64,000 bases of DNA from a bacterium BRH_c32 (GTDB lineage: Bacteria; Bacteroidota; Ignavibacteria; Ignavibacteriales; Melioribacteraceae). Positions 47,976 to 56,982 of the stretch are shown here, piece after piece. Every line of letters starts with the position of its first letter. The first letter of the stretch is position 1. Made by a program: the position numbers and the translations under genes. The notes below the pieces were generated by a model. It had not been told where the DNA came from. It saw only the letters and a list, made by a program, of their open reading frames with translations, and searched no databases. The DNA is taken from assembly GCA_001516025.1 (NCBI GenBank), contig LOEU01000037.1, forward strand, positions 222,237 to 286,236, given 5' to 3'.

Positions 47976-48767
47976 ATGAGCAAAATTGCACCTTTAAAAA
48001 GATTCGGGCAGAATTATCTGGTTGATAAGAATGTTATCACAAAAATTATTGAAGAATTTAATCCTCAGCCGAATGAAATAATTCTTGAAATAGGTCCAGG
48101 GCAAGGAGCATTAACCGAAGAATTAATAAAATCGGGTGCAAAAATTTATGCTGTGGAAATCGATTTTAGAGTGATTGAAGAGCTTCAAATGAAATTCCCC
48201 CTTCTTACTATATTAAATATGGATTTCCTAAAAACGGATATTTTTCAATTTATCAAAACAGACCAAAAAATCAGAATTATAGGCAATATCCCATATAACA
48301 TAACATCCCCTATTGTGTTCAAATTACTCGATGAAAGAGAAAAAATTAAAGATGCAGTGCTTATGGTTCAATATGAAGTAGCAAAAAGGTTTGCAGCAAA
48401 ACCAAACAGTAAGGAATATGGAATCCCGACTGTATTTTTAGATTATTATACAAAGACCGAGTTTTGTTTTAAAGTACCGAGTACGGTTTTTTATCCAAAA
48501 CCGAAAGTGGATTCTGCCATAATTCATATAAATTTTCTTGAGAGTCAACGAGATAAAGAATTCGAGGAGATTTATTCTAAAGTGGTAAAAGCATCTTTCG
48601 GGAATAGAAGAAAAACTTTAAAAAATTCGTTAAGTAATAGTATATTTAGAGGAATTAATTTCGGAGGTTCACCTATTGATTTATCAAGAAGAGCGGAAAC
48701 CCTTAGCTACACTGAATACATTACCTTAACAAATTTCATATTCGGAAAATTACATGGCGGAGAATAA
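47976..48767 (+). CDS. rsmA: 16S rRNA (adenine1518/1519-N6) dimethyltransferase
   Basis: Dimethylates two adjacent adenines in the 3' hairpin of 16S rRNA during small-subunit maturation (also called KsgA). 263 residues: RFGQNYLVDKNVI start, SAM motif ILEIGPGQGALTEELI, acidic loop VEIDFRV, and the catalytic NIPYNITSPIVFKLL. Normal length. Its last 14 nt overlap mgtE, so the two are co-translated. The upstream gap is AT-rich with no clear promoter match. Confidence 0.96.
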   Translation: MSKIAPLKRFGQNYLVDKNVITKIIEEFNPQPNEIILEIGPGQGALTEELIKSGAKIYAVEIDFRVIEELQMKFPLLTILNMDFLKTDIFQFIKTDQKIRIIGNIPYNITSPIVFKLLDEREKIKDAVLMVQYEVAKRFAAKPNSKEYGIPTVFLDYYTKTEFCFKVPSTVFYPKPKVDSAIIHINFLESQRDKEFEEIYSKVVKASFGNRRKTLKNSLSNSIFRGINFGGSPIDLSRRAETLSYTEYITLTNFIFGKLHGGE

Positions 48768-50142
48768 CAACACCACAAATGTTAAGAATTTGATTCAAAT
48801 AGATCAGGAGATATTAGACAATATTTCCGTTCTCTTGGAAGAAGAAGCAGGCGAATCGGTTAAAAATATTTTCGCCAGTCTGCACCCTGCCGATATCGCA
48901 GAAATAATTAATCGCATAAAAATAGATGAAGCAATTTACGCCTTTAAACTTTTAACCACAGAAGTTGCGGGCGAGGTTGTAATTGAACTTGATGAAGATT
49001 TAAGAGAAAAGATATTACGTGAGATTGATCCGGGAAAAATCGCCGATATAGTTGATGAACTTGATTCAGATGATGCAGTTGATATCGTAAGTGATTTACC
49101 TAGAGATGTGGCGGTCCATGTATTAGATAATATTGATAAAGAATATTCTGACGATGTAAAGGAACTATTAAAATACCGTGAGGATAGCGCCGGTGGTATT
49201 ATGTCCACCGATTTTATTTCTGTTCCTTCGGATGCCACTGTTAAAGATGCTATCGAGCAAGTCCGCCTTAATGCAGACGAATTTGAGCATATTTATCATA
49301 TATATGTAATTAATGACCAAGAAAAATTACTCGGCTTTGTTCAATTAAAATCACTTCTTTTACACCCATTAGATGCTAAAGTAAAAAGCATAATGGAGGA
49401 TGAGCTACTTACTGTAAATCCGGAAATGGATCAAGAGGAAGTGGCTAATCTTATGGAGAAATATGACCTTGTAACTATTCCGGTAATTAATCCTCAAGGG
49501 ATGATGCTCGGCAGAATTACAATCGATGACGTAGTGGACGTTATTCATGAAGAAGCAGCCGAAGATATTCAGAAATTCGCTGGCCTATCCGAAGAAGAAG
49601 AAATGAGCCACAGCTCATTTAAGATTTCACGCAATAGACTTCCATGGCTTCTCGTTGCATTAGTCGGAGAACTTGTAAGTGCAATGGTTCTTTCAAATTT
49701 TCAAGCATCAATTGAGAAAATTCTAATAGCGAGTTTCTTTATTCCAATAGTTATGGCAATGGGTGGAAGCTCCGGTACTCAAGCAGCAATCGTTATGGTA
49801 CGTCGCCTTGGGAATCAAGAAATATTTATTAAAGAAGCATTCAAAAAAATCGGTAAAGAATTCGCCGTTGCCGTAATTAATGGTTTGGTCTGCGGATTAT
49901 TGCTTTTAGCAGCAACACATTATCTCTTCCGAGCAGAAGTATTGTTTTCAGTCGTTCTATCGTCAACTTTACTAATAATAATGATATTTGCAACAATCGT
50001 TGGAGCTATGGTTCCGGTTATCCTTAAACGATTCGGTGCTGATCCTGCTATTGCAACAGGACCATTTGTTACAACAATGAATGATATATTTAGTTTAACT
50101 GTTTATCTAACAATAGTTTCTCATTTTCTAATTGTTAGTTAG
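48754..50142 (+). CDS. mgtE: Magnesium transporter MgtE
   Basis: Mg2+ channel regulated by cytosolic Mg2+. 462 residues: the N-terminal superhelical domain with repeated E/D-rich units (LHPADIAEIINRI, VDELDSDDAVDIVSDL), two CBS domains (MSTDFISVPSDATVKDAIE and ... LLTVNPEMDQEEVANLM), a plug helix, and five C-terminal membrane helices including MAMGGSSGTQAAIVMVR. The order and length are canonical. It converges on the twin-Cys gene with an 8-nt overlap. Confidence 0.97.
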   Translation: MAENNNTTNVKNLIQIDQEILDNISVLLEEEAGESVKNIFASLHPADIAEIINRIKIDEAIYAFKLLTTEVAGEVVIELDEDLREKILREIDPGKIADIVDELDSDDAVDIVSDLPRDVAVHVLDNIDKEYSDDVKELLKYREDSAGGIMSTDFISVPSDATVKDAIEQVRLNADEFEHIYHIYVINDQEKLLGFVQLKSLLLHPLDAKVKSIMEDELLTVNPEMDQEEVANLMEKYDLVTIPVINPQGMMLGRITIDDVVDVIHEEAAEDIQKFAGLSEEEEMSHSSFKISRNRLPWLLVALVGELVSAMVLSNFQASIEKILIASFFIPIVMAMGGSSGTQAAIVMVRRLGNQEIFIKEAFKKIGKEFAVAVINGLVCGLLLLAATHYLFRAEVLFSVVLSSTLLIIMIFATIVGAMVPVILKRFGADPAIATGPFVTTMNDIFSLTVYLTIVSHFLIVS

Positions 50143-50458
50143 GCGATTCATCTACTCGTTTAATTACATCAACAATAAGCATATAATAACGATCTAATGA
50201 ACAATTTGCATCTTCCCTTAAATAACAATCACCATCATCACCCGATGTTCGGCAGTGACTGCAAATTTTATCTCGAAGTAGAATTTTTAATTCATCTAAA
50301 TTCTTTCCGTCATACTTATGAACTAAATCCACAATTTCAGGAAGATATAATTGAACTGCACATGTTTCTTTATTTGTTAAAGTACATGCTCCATGATCTG
50401 TTGAATCTACACAGATTGCACATACATTTTCTCTTATCGCTTTTTGATATTTATCCAT
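50135..50458 (-). CDS. Small protein with two identical four-Cys motifs, possible metal or Fe-S binding
   Basis: 107 residues from MDKYQKA; longer in-frame starts run into the ubiE upstream region and are less likely. Two copies of C-x2-C-x8-C-x7-C lie exactly 53 residues apart: Cys 13, 16, 25, 33 and Cys 66, 69, 78, 86. Each is followed by a helix (EIVDLVHK; YYMLIVDVIKR), so the protein is an internal duplication. Eight cysteines and no signal peptide suggest two clusters or zinc sites in the cytoplasm. I recall similar hypothetical proteins in other anaerobic lineages but know no function. Confidence 0.75.
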   Translation of the reverse strand: MDKYQKAIRENVCAICVDSTDHGACTLTNKETCAVQLYLPEIVDLVHKYDGKNLDELKILLRDKICSHCRTSGDDGDCYLREDANCSLDRYYMLIVDVIKRVDESPN

Positions 50459-50527
50459 TAGAGATATTTCCATTTTTTGGTTTAAAAAAGTTAGTAATAT
50501 GATAATCATTACGCAAGCGGATTAATA

Positions 50528-51214
50528 ATGACCATAAATAAAAAAAAACAAGTACAAAGAATTTTCGATTCGATATCAACAAGATATGATTTCTTAAATC
50601 ATTTTTTGAGTGTAGGAATAGATATTTATTGGCGAAGGAAAGCGCTCCGTTTAACAAAGATTGGCAAGGAAGCAAAATTACTTGATTTAGCATGTGGTAC
50701 AGGGGATTTTGCTTTGGAAGCTAAAAAATTCGGGGTGAATGAAATTACCGGAGCGGATCTATCTTTTAATATGCTAAAAGTATTTAATCAAAAATCGGAG
50801 TGGAGCAATGGAAGAATTGTTCAAACAATCGCCGAACAGCTTCCATTCAAAAATAATTCATTCACTAATATAACCGTAGCTTTCGGAGTAAGAAATTTCT
50901 TCGATATTCAGTCAGCATTGATAGAATTTAATAGAGTACTATCTAATAACGGTAAAGCTACCGTATTGGAATTTCGTTTACCCGAAAAAGGAATTATAAA
51001 AAGTCTTTATCTGTTTTATTTTAATAAAGTATTGCCCGCAGTCGGTCGATTAATATCAAAAGACAATGAAGCATACACTTATTTACCAGAATCAGTAAAT
51101 GACTTTGATAAGAATATCGATCTTATTGCTCTTTCTAAGAAAGCGGGTTTTGCAAAAGTAGAGAAACATTCTCTTACTTTTGGAATCTGCCAAGTTACAA
51201 TAGCTAATAAATAA
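50528..51214 (+). CDS. menG: Demethylmenaquinone methyltransferase
   Basis: Methylates demethylmenaquinone, the last step of menaquinone synthesis (UbiE/MenG family). 228 residues: RIFDSISTRYDFLNHFLSVGID at the N-terminus, SAM motif LLDLACGTGDFALEA, then VAFGVRNFFDIQSAL, and the C-terminal TFGICQVTIANK. UbiE in quinone-dual organisms does both reactions, but menaquinone is expected in this lineage. It ends 3 nt from the convergent rdgB gene and is divergent from the twin-Cys gene. Confidence 0.92.
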   Translation: MTINKKKQVQRIFDSISTRYDFLNHFLSVGIDIYWRRKALRLTKIGKEAKLLDLACGTGDFALEAKKFGVNEITGADLSFNMLKVFNQKSEWSNGRIVQTIAEQLPFKNNSFTNITVAFGVRNFFDIQSALIEFNRVLSNNGKATVLEFRLPEKGIIKSLYLFYFNKVLPAVGRLISKDNEAYTYLPESVNDFDKNIDLIALSKKAGFAKVEKHSLTFGICQVTIANK

Positions 51215-51217
51215 TTA

Positions 51218-51808
51218 TTAGCTATTTATATACTTAAGTAGTTCTTCTTTGATTTGTGAAAAAGAGATTTTTCTATGACTAATTTTATTCTTCTCATCGA
51301 ATGTCAATTCGGCGATAGTTTTTTCAAAGCCATCCGGAATAAATATCGGGTCATAGCCGAAACCTGCGGTTCCTCGTGATTCCAAAATAATCCTGCCGGG
51401 CAGCTCGCCCATACAATCAATCTTTTGTTTACCATCAAAAAACACGGCATGACTAATAAACTTAGCTAAATGAGGCTCGGGGAGATTTTCAAGTTCTGAA
51501 ATCACTTTTTTATTATTGTCTTCATAAGTGCAATTTTCACCCGAATACCTTGCTGAATAAACTCCCGGTCTTCCATCGAGCTGCTCAATAGTCAACCCTG
51601 AATCATCGGCTATTACCGGTTCTTTATATATATCATAAATAGCTTTTGCCTTAAGAAAAGCATTCTCTTCAAATGTAACACCTGTTTCAGGTACATCGAT
51701 ACTATTTCCTAAATCAGCAAGCGAAAAGACTTCAATACCTGTACCTTCAAATAATGCTTTTACTTCTTTAGTCTTTCCTTTATTCTGCGATGCAAAAATT
51801 AATTTCAT
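51218..51808 (-). CDS. rdgB: dITP/XTP pyrophosphatase (RdgB/HAM1)
   Basis: Hydrolyses non-canonical purine triphosphates to protect DNA and RNA. 196 residues: N-terminal FASQNKGKTKEVKALF, the EENAFLKAKA helix, ADDSGLTIEQLDGRPGVYSARY, GFGYDPIFIPDG and C-terminal ISHRKISF, all family hallmarks. Immediately downstream of an AhpD-like gene (1-nt gap) and uvrA, giving a loose genome-maintenance group. Confidence 0.96.
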   Translation of the reverse strand: MKLIFASQNKGKTKEVKALFEGTGIEVFSLADLGNSIDVPETGVTFEENAFLKAKAIYDIYKEPVIADDSGLTIEQLDGRPGVYSARYSGENCTYEDNNKKVISELENLPEPHLAKFISHAVFFDGKQKIDCMGELPGRIILESRGTAGFGYDPIFIPDGFEKTIAELTFDEKNKISHRKISFSQIKEELLKYINS

Positions 51809-51809
51809 A

Positions 51810-52169
51810 TTATTTATTGCTTTCTTTCTCGTTCATACATTCATCAAGTTTTTCCATACCGAATCTTAAATGTGGAATTACGATCGAACCGCCAACAATG
51901 AGTGCAATATTGAACGATTCATGCAATTCTTCGCGAGTGGCACCTTCTTGAATGGCTCTATCGATATGGTAAAGAATACAATCATTACACCTTAATACCA
52001 TAGAAGCAACTAAACCCATTAATTCTTTTGTTTTAGAATCGAGAGTACCTTTTACGTAAGCTTTATTATCTAAAGCAAAAAATTTATTAAAATCTCTGAA
52101 CCCCGAATTCAATATTTTATCATTCATCTCAGAGCGGTATGTTTTAAATTCACTTAAAGTTGTTTTCAT
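51810..52169 (-). CDS. Carboxymuconolactone decarboxylase / AhpD-like protein
   Basis: 119 residues, all-helical CMD fold. The redox CxxC (C61-x2-C64) is followed by His68 (RCNDCILYHID), the AhpD catalytic pattern, and then GATREELHESFNIALIVGGSIVIPHL. Likely a thiol peroxidase-type or electron-shuttle enzyme rather than a true decarboxylase. It lies between uvrA and rdgB (8 nt and 1 nt gaps), so it is co-expressed with them. Confidence 0.88.
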   Translation of the reverse strand: MKTTLSEFKTYRSEMNDKILNSGFRDFNKFFALDNKAYVKGTLDSKTKELMGLVASMVLRCNDCILYHIDRAIQEGATREELHESFNIALIVGGSIVIPHLRFGMEKLDECMNEKESNK

Positions 52170-52177
52170 TTTCTATC

Positions 52178-55012
52178 CTATTTTTTCCTGTTAAGTTCTT
52201 TTTTTAAGTACATTCCTGTAATACTTTTCTTCATTTTAGAAATTTCTTCAGGTGTTCCGGTAGCGATAATTTCACCTCCATGAGTTCCACCTCCTGGACC
52301 TAAATCTATTACGTGATCAGCAACTTTTATTACGTCAAGATTATGCTCAACTACTACTACAGTATTTCCCTTATCCACCAATTTCATCAATACATCCAAT
52401 AATATTTTTACATCTTCAAAATGCAATCCAGTTGTAGGTTCATCAAGGATATAAAGGGTTTTGCCTGTACTCACCTTGCTAAGTTCAGTAGCAAGTTTCA
52501 CCCTCTGAGCCTCGCCTCCGGAAAGTGTAGTTGCCTGCTGCCCCAATTTTATATAACCCAATCCTACATCGTGAATAGATTGAATTTTTCTTTTAATTCT
52601 GGGCAGGTCATCAAAAAATTCTAATGCATCATCGACAGTCATTTCGAGCACTTCTGAAATACTTTTTGTTTTATAAAGGATTTCCAAAGTTTCACGATTA
52701 TATCTTTTACCGTTGCAAACTTCGCAGAGGACATAGACATCAGGAAGAAAATTCATTTCGATCTTCTTTAGACCATCGCCATGGCATTCTTCGCATCTTC
52801 CGCCGGCTACATTAAAACTAAATCTACCCGGTCCATAACCGCGCATTTTTGATTCAGGTAACTGTGAAAATAGATCTCTTATATGAGTAAATAAACCCGT
52901 GTATGTAGCCGGATTTGAGCGTGGAGTCCTTCCTATCGGTGCTTGATCGATCTCTATTACTTTATCTATCTCATCCGTTCCTGTTACCTTTTTATATGGT
53001 AGCGGAATTAATTTTGATTGATAAAACTTATGCATCAAAATTCTTACTAAAGTTTCGTTTATCAAAGAAGACTTTCCTGAACCGCTGACTCCTGTAACGG
53101 TAGTAAAAGTTCCTAACGGTATTACCAAATCTACATTCTTTAGATTATTACCGTTTGCTCCGAAAATAGAAATAGAATTACCATTACCTTTCCTTCTTTC
53201 AACAGGCATTTCAATTCGCTTGTCATCTTTTAAATAATCGATCGTTAAGGAATGATAATCATTTTTATTGCTCATGATTTTTTCTGTATCACCAATCACG
53301 CAAAGCTCTCCTCCATGCACTCCCGCACGTGGACCAAGATCTATTATAAAATCTGAGCTTTCGATTGTCTCTCGATCATGTTCAACCACAATAACCGTAT
53401 TTCCTAAATCACGAAGACGCTTTAATGAATTTATTAATTTTTCATTATCGTTTTGATGAAGACCAATGCTCGGTTCATCAAGTACATATAGAACACCGGC
53501 AAGCTGTGTCCCGATTTGAGTTGCAAGACGAATTCTTTGAGATTCACCACCTGAAAGTGTTCTTGCACTTCTATCTAAAGTTAAATAATCTAATCCAACA
53601 TTTAATAAAAATTCTATACGAGAAGTAATCTCTTTTAATATCTGTTTTGAAATTATTTTTTCTCTTTCAGTGAGCGTAATATTTTCAAAGAATTTTTTTG
53701 ATTCTTCAATCGATTTTTTTGTTACTTCTGATATATTCAGGCCATTAAACTTAACGGCTAAAGATTCTTTTTTTAGTCTGCCTCCATTGCAAGTGGAACA
53801 GACTTTTGTATTCATAAAGGCTTCTGCCCAATTACGGATATGATTCGATGAAGTATTATCATAATAATGCTGTACATAATTAAAAACGCCTCGGAATTTA
53901 TTATAATAGGTTACCGATCTTCCGCCGCCCATTTTATATGAGAATGGTAATTTGTCCTCAGATCCATAGAGTAAAATTTTCTTTTGTTCTTCATTTAAGT
54001 CTTTCAAAGGAGTATTAAAATCAAAACCATATTTTTCGGCAATTCCTTCTACTTGATTAAAAAACCAAGTTTTACGAGGTTTCCCGAGGGCTGTTATCCC
54101 TTCTTCTTTAATACTCTTTTCCCAGTCAGGAATAATTAAATTTATATCCAATTCTCTTCTCTCGCCTAAGCCATCGCAATCAGGGCAGTAACCATACGGA
54201 GAATTGAATGAAAACGAATTTGGAGCAAGTTCTTGGAATCCAATTCCGCAATAAAGACAAGCAAATTCTCTACTGAAAAAATTATCCAATTTCCCATCAT
54301 TAATAATAAGATTACCATTTCCGAAATTTAGAGCTGCTTCTACCGATTCGCTAATTCTACCTCTCGCCTGCTCGTTTATTTTAAGCCGATCAATTACGAT
54401 CTCAATATCATGTGTCTTATAACGATCTACTTTAAGCCCATCGACAAGTTCTAATACTTCACCATCCACTCTCACACGAATAAATCCATCTTTCGATATC
54501 TCATCAAAAAGTTCTTTATAATGCCCCTTTCTACCCCTGACGATTGGTGCGAGTATTGAAATTCTTTGATCATTATAATTTGTTACGATAGTATCTATAA
54601 TTTGATTAGTCGATTGTTTTTGAACTGGTCTTCCGCAGCTATAACAATGTGGAATGCCAACTCGTGCGTAGAGTAGCCTAAGATAATCGTATATTTCGGT
54701 TACCGTGCCAACTGTAGAACGGGGATTACCGCCAGTGGATTTTTGTTCGATGGATATTGCAGGACTCAATCCTTCTATCAAATCCACATCCGGTTTCTCG
54801 AGTATGTTCAGAAACTGCCGTGCATAAGCCGATAATGATTCGATATATCTTCTCTGCCCTTCTGCATATATCGTATCGAATGCTAAGGAAGATTTACCTG
54901 AACCGGATAATCCTGTAATAACAATTAGTGTATCACGAGGTATTTCGAGACTTAAATTCTTAAGATTATGTTCTCGTGCGCCTTTAATTATAATTTTATT
55001 TTGTAATTCCAT
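52178..55012 (-). CDS. uvrA: Excinuclease ABC subunit A
   Basis: DNA damage recognition ATPase of nucleotide excision repair. 944 residues with two ABC ATPase halves: Walker [13 protein letters not shown] near residue 32 and [12 protein letters not shown] near 645, signature [13 protein letters not shown] and [13 protein letters not shown], Walker [12 protein letters not shown] and [11 protein letters not shown]. Zinc fingers are seen as CYSCG, CLYCG...CPDC and CEECHGDG...CEVCNG. Full length and intact. Divergent from the YigZ gene. Confidence 0.98.
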   Translation of the reverse strand: MELQNKIIIKGAREHNLKNLSLEIPRDTLIVITGLSGSGKSSLAFDTIYAEGQRRYIESLSAYARQFLNILEKPDVDLIEGLSPAISIEQKSTGGNPRSTVGTVTEIYDYLRLLYARVGIPHCYSCGRPVQKQSTNQIIDTIVTNYNDQRISILAPIVRGRKGHYKELFDEISKDGFIRVRVDGEVLELVDGLKVDRYKTHDIEIVIDRLKINEQARGRISESVEAALNFGNGNLIINDGKLDNFFSREFACLYCGIGFQELAPNSFSFNSPYGYCPDCDGLGERRELDINLIIPDWEKSIKEEGITALGKPRKTWFFNQVEGIAEKYGFDFNTPLKDLNEEQKKILLYGSEDKLPFSYKMGGGRSVTYYNKFRGVFNYVQHYYDNTSSNHIRNWAEAFMNTKVCSTCNGGRLKKESLAVKFNGLNISEVTKKSIEESKKFFENITLTEREKIISKQILKEITSRIEFLLNVGLDYLTLDRSARTLSGGESQRIRLATQIGTQLAGVLYVLDEPSIGLHQNDNEKLINSLKRLRDLGNTVIVVEHDRETIESSDFIIDLGPRAGVHGGELCVIGDTEKIMSNKNDYHSLTIDYLKDDKRIEMPVERRKGNGNSISIFGANGNNLKNVDLVIPLGTFTTVTGVSGSGKSSLINETLVRILMHKFYQSKLIPLPYKKVTGTDEIDKVIEIDQAPIGRTPRSNPATYTGLFTHIRDLFSQLPESKMRGYGPGRFSFNVAGGRCEECHGDGLKKIEMNFLPDVYVLCEVCNGKRYNRETLEILYKTKSISEVLEMTVDDALEFFDDLPRIKRKIQSIHDVGLGYIKLGQQATTLSGGEAQRVKLATELSKVSTGKTLYILDEPTTGLHFEDVKILLDVLMKLVDKGNTVVVVEHNLDVIKVADHVIDLGPGGGTHGGEIIATGTPEEISKMKKSITGMYLKKELNRKK

Positions 55013-55092
55013 TTAGATACATTTGTAAAAGTTCAATCAGGAAGTTTACTTAATAACCGACCTAAAATCAATTTTATTTATATTGAAAGAGT

Positions 55093-55719
55093 ATGAACGA
55101 ATTAAATAAATCAATAAAAATTATAACAACAGAAAACGAATTTCGTTTCAAAGAAAAAGGAAGCGAATTTATTTCTTATGCTTTCTATATAGCATCTGAA
55201 GAAGAAGCAATAGAAAAACTAAGTTTAATTAAGAAAAAATTTTATGATGCAGTTCATCATTGCTATGCTTATTCTATTAATTATGAAATAAGTAAATATT
55301 CTGATGATGGCGAACCAAATGGAACTGCCGGTATCAGAATCTTTAATGCTATTAATCATTTTGGATTAACTAATATAATTGTAATCGTTATCCGTTATTT
55401 TGGCGGCGTTAAGCTAGGAGTAGGTCCGCTTGGTAAAGCATATTATTTTGCGGCAGAACAATTACTTTCCGGCACAACTATTAACACTAAAGATGCATAC
55501 CAAGCATTAGAAATATATTACGATTACGACCAAACAAGTAAAATTCATTATTTGATTAATCAAAACAAAGTCAAAATAGAAAGTATTATATACGATCCCG
55601 ATCTAAAAATAGTATGTTTGGTATTAATTTCAGAAATTGATAAATTTGTTTCGGAACTTATCGATTTTTCGGGCGGTTCAATCAAGACTAAAATAATAAA
55701 TGGAATAAAGTACCTTTAA
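55093..55719 (+). CDS. YigZ/IMPACT family protein
   Basis: 208 residues. The N-terminal IMPACT domain has the family signature HHCYAYSI...SDDGEPNGTAGIRI and VIVIRYFGGVKLGVGPLGKAY; the C-terminal ~70 residues form the DUF1949-like RNA-binding-type alpha/beta fold. Cellular role is poorly known; eukaryotic IMPACT regulates Gcn2. Stand-alone gene followed by the Rrf2 regulator after a 119-nt gap that holds a promoter. Confidence 0.9.
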   Translation: MNELNKSIKIITTENEFRFKEKGSEFISYAFYIASEEEAIEKLSLIKKKFYDAVHHCYAYSINYEISKYSDDGEPNGTAGIRIFNAINHFGLTNIIVIVIRYFGGVKLGVGPLGKAYYFAAEQLLSGTTINTKDAYQALEIYYDYDQTSKIHYLINQNKVKIESIIYDPDLKIVCLVLISEIDKFVSELIDFSGGSIKTKIINGIKYL

Positions 55720-55741
55720 AGTCTTTTATTGCAACTATTTC

Positions 55742-55770
55742 TTGACAAAGCTGTACTATTTACTTAATTT
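55742..55770 (+). promoter_or_regulatory. Sigma70-like promoter of the Rrf2 gene
   Basis: TTGACA (55742-55747), 17 bp spacer, TAATTT (55765-55770), about 70 nt before the ATG at 55839. The region between promoter and start contains an imperfect TTAAGATATTAATC dyad that could be an autoregulatory operator. Confidence 0.55.
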
Positions 55771-55838
55771 CTATATTAAGATATTAATCTCCCGATAGTC
55801 TTAGTTAATGTTTAATAAATAATTAAATTGAGAAAAAA

Positions 55839-56267
55839 ATGATTTATACTAAAACTGGTGAATATGCAATTAGAGCGATCTTGTTTTTGGCTCGTCAACC
55901 AAAAGACAGTTTAATTATGTCTTCGGAAATTGCTAAAAGCGAAGATATTCCATCTCACTATTTAGCAAAAATTCTTCAAAGAATGGCTAAATATGGTTAC
56001 GTTGATTCTTATAAAGGGAGAGGCGGGGGATTTAAAATTACTGAGCTTGCAAAGAAAAGTTCTATACTCGAAATTGTTGAACGTGTTGAGGGACCTGTCA
56101 TTAACCTAAAATGCGTTACAGGTCTAAAAGAGTGCTCTGATGAAAGTCCATGTCCGCTACATGATGAATGGGCTGAATTAAGAAATCGAATTTATAATCT
56201 CATTTCGAGCAAATCAGTTCAAGAAGTTGCCGAAAAATATTCAGAAACTTTAAGAAAAGCTAAATAA
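55839..56267 (+). CDS. Rrf2-family transcriptional regulator with three-Cys cluster motif
   Basis: 142 residues. Winged-helix DNA-binding domain (MIYTKTGEYAIRAILFLA, SHYLAKILQRMAKYGYV, the GRGGGF wing) and a dimerisation helix. Cys92, Cys99 and Cys105 lie in NLKCVTGLKECSDESPCPLH, a C-x6-C-x5-C spacing close to IscR/NsrR/RsrR, so it very likely binds an Fe-S cluster and senses redox, NO or cluster demand. It is monocistronic with its own promoter and terminator. The target genes are not evident here. Confidence 0.92.
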   Translation: MIYTKTGEYAIRAILFLARQPKDSLIMSSEIAKSEDIPSHYLAKILQRMAKYGYVDSYKGRGGGFKITELAKKSSILEIVERVEGPVINLKCVTGLKECSDESPCPLHDEWAELRNRIYNLISSKSVQEVAEKYSETLRKAK

Positions 56268-56268
56268 T

Positions 56269-56297
56269 AAAAAAAGCGGCATTAGCCGCTTTTTTTA
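56269..56297. terminator. Bidirectional intrinsic terminator
   Basis: AAAAAGCGGC-ATTA-GCCGCTTTTT with flanking A and T runs. It closes the Rrf2 gene on plus and can serve the convergent O-methyltransferase gene on minus (ending at 56330). Confidence 0.92.
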
Positions 56298-56329
56298 TAT
56301 CTTTTCTAATTATTACTATTCTTTTCTCT

Positions 56330-56971
56330 TCACTGTTTTACTCCAAAGCCAATCCCATCTCCGATAGGTAAAATAGTAGAAAACAATTGTTCGTTCTCTA
56401 AAAAATAGTTATTAAAATTCCGTATTGCTTCGGTGGAATTTCTATATTTATCAGGTACATCATCAGAAGCTGCATATCCTTTCCATAAAAGATTATCAAT
56501 AAAAATAACACCATCTCTATTTAATTTCTTTAATGAATAATCAAATAATTTTTCATAGTCTTCTTTATCAGCATCTAAAAAGATTAGATCATAATTATTC
56601 TCTAAGTTTGGAATTATATCTAAAGCATCCCCTTTGATTACATTAATTTTATCTCCAAAGCTTGATTCTTCAATATTTTTCAAAGCTAATACAATATTAT
56701 CATTACTTTTTTCTATTGTATCAATAGAATCATTCTTTCCGAGTGAGCGGGCAATTCGAATTGAGGAATAAGCTATGGCTGTACCGATTTCCAATACATT
56801 TTGCGGACGGAAAGCTTGCACTAAAGATTCTAAAAATTCTGCTGATTTCCAATCAAGAATAGGAACATTATTCTTTTCTGCATATTCTTCCATCTTAAGA
56901 ATTAGTTCATTTTTCTCTTTTCTTAAACTCTTTAAATATTTTATTTGAGATTTATGCAATATACCATTCAA
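56330..56971 (-). CDS. SAM-dependent O-methyltransferase (COMT-like)
   Basis: 213 residues of the small bacterial catechol/caffeoyl-CoA O-methyltransferase family: NVLEIGTAIAYSSIRIARSL, INVIKGDALDIIPNL, YDLIFLDADKEDYEKLF and VIFIDNLLWKG. The metal-binding Asp residues (LDADK; IDN) are present. The start is TTG at 56971 with AGAGGTGAG just ahead; the first internal Met is near residue 27. It follows the subtilase gene by 11 nt. Physiological substrate unknown. Confidence 0.87.
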   Translation of the reverse strand: MNGILHKSQIKYLKSLRKEKNELILKMEEYAEKNNVPILDWKSAEFLESLVQAFRPQNVLEIGTAIAYSSIRIARSLGKNDSIDTIEKSNDNIVLALKNIEESSFGDKINVIKGDALDIIPNLENNYDLIFLDADKEDYEKLFDYSLKKLNRDGVIFIDNLLWKGYAASDDVPDKYRNSTEAIRNFNNYFLENEQLFSTILPIGDGIGFGVKQ

Positions 56972-56982
56972 ATCTCACCTCT

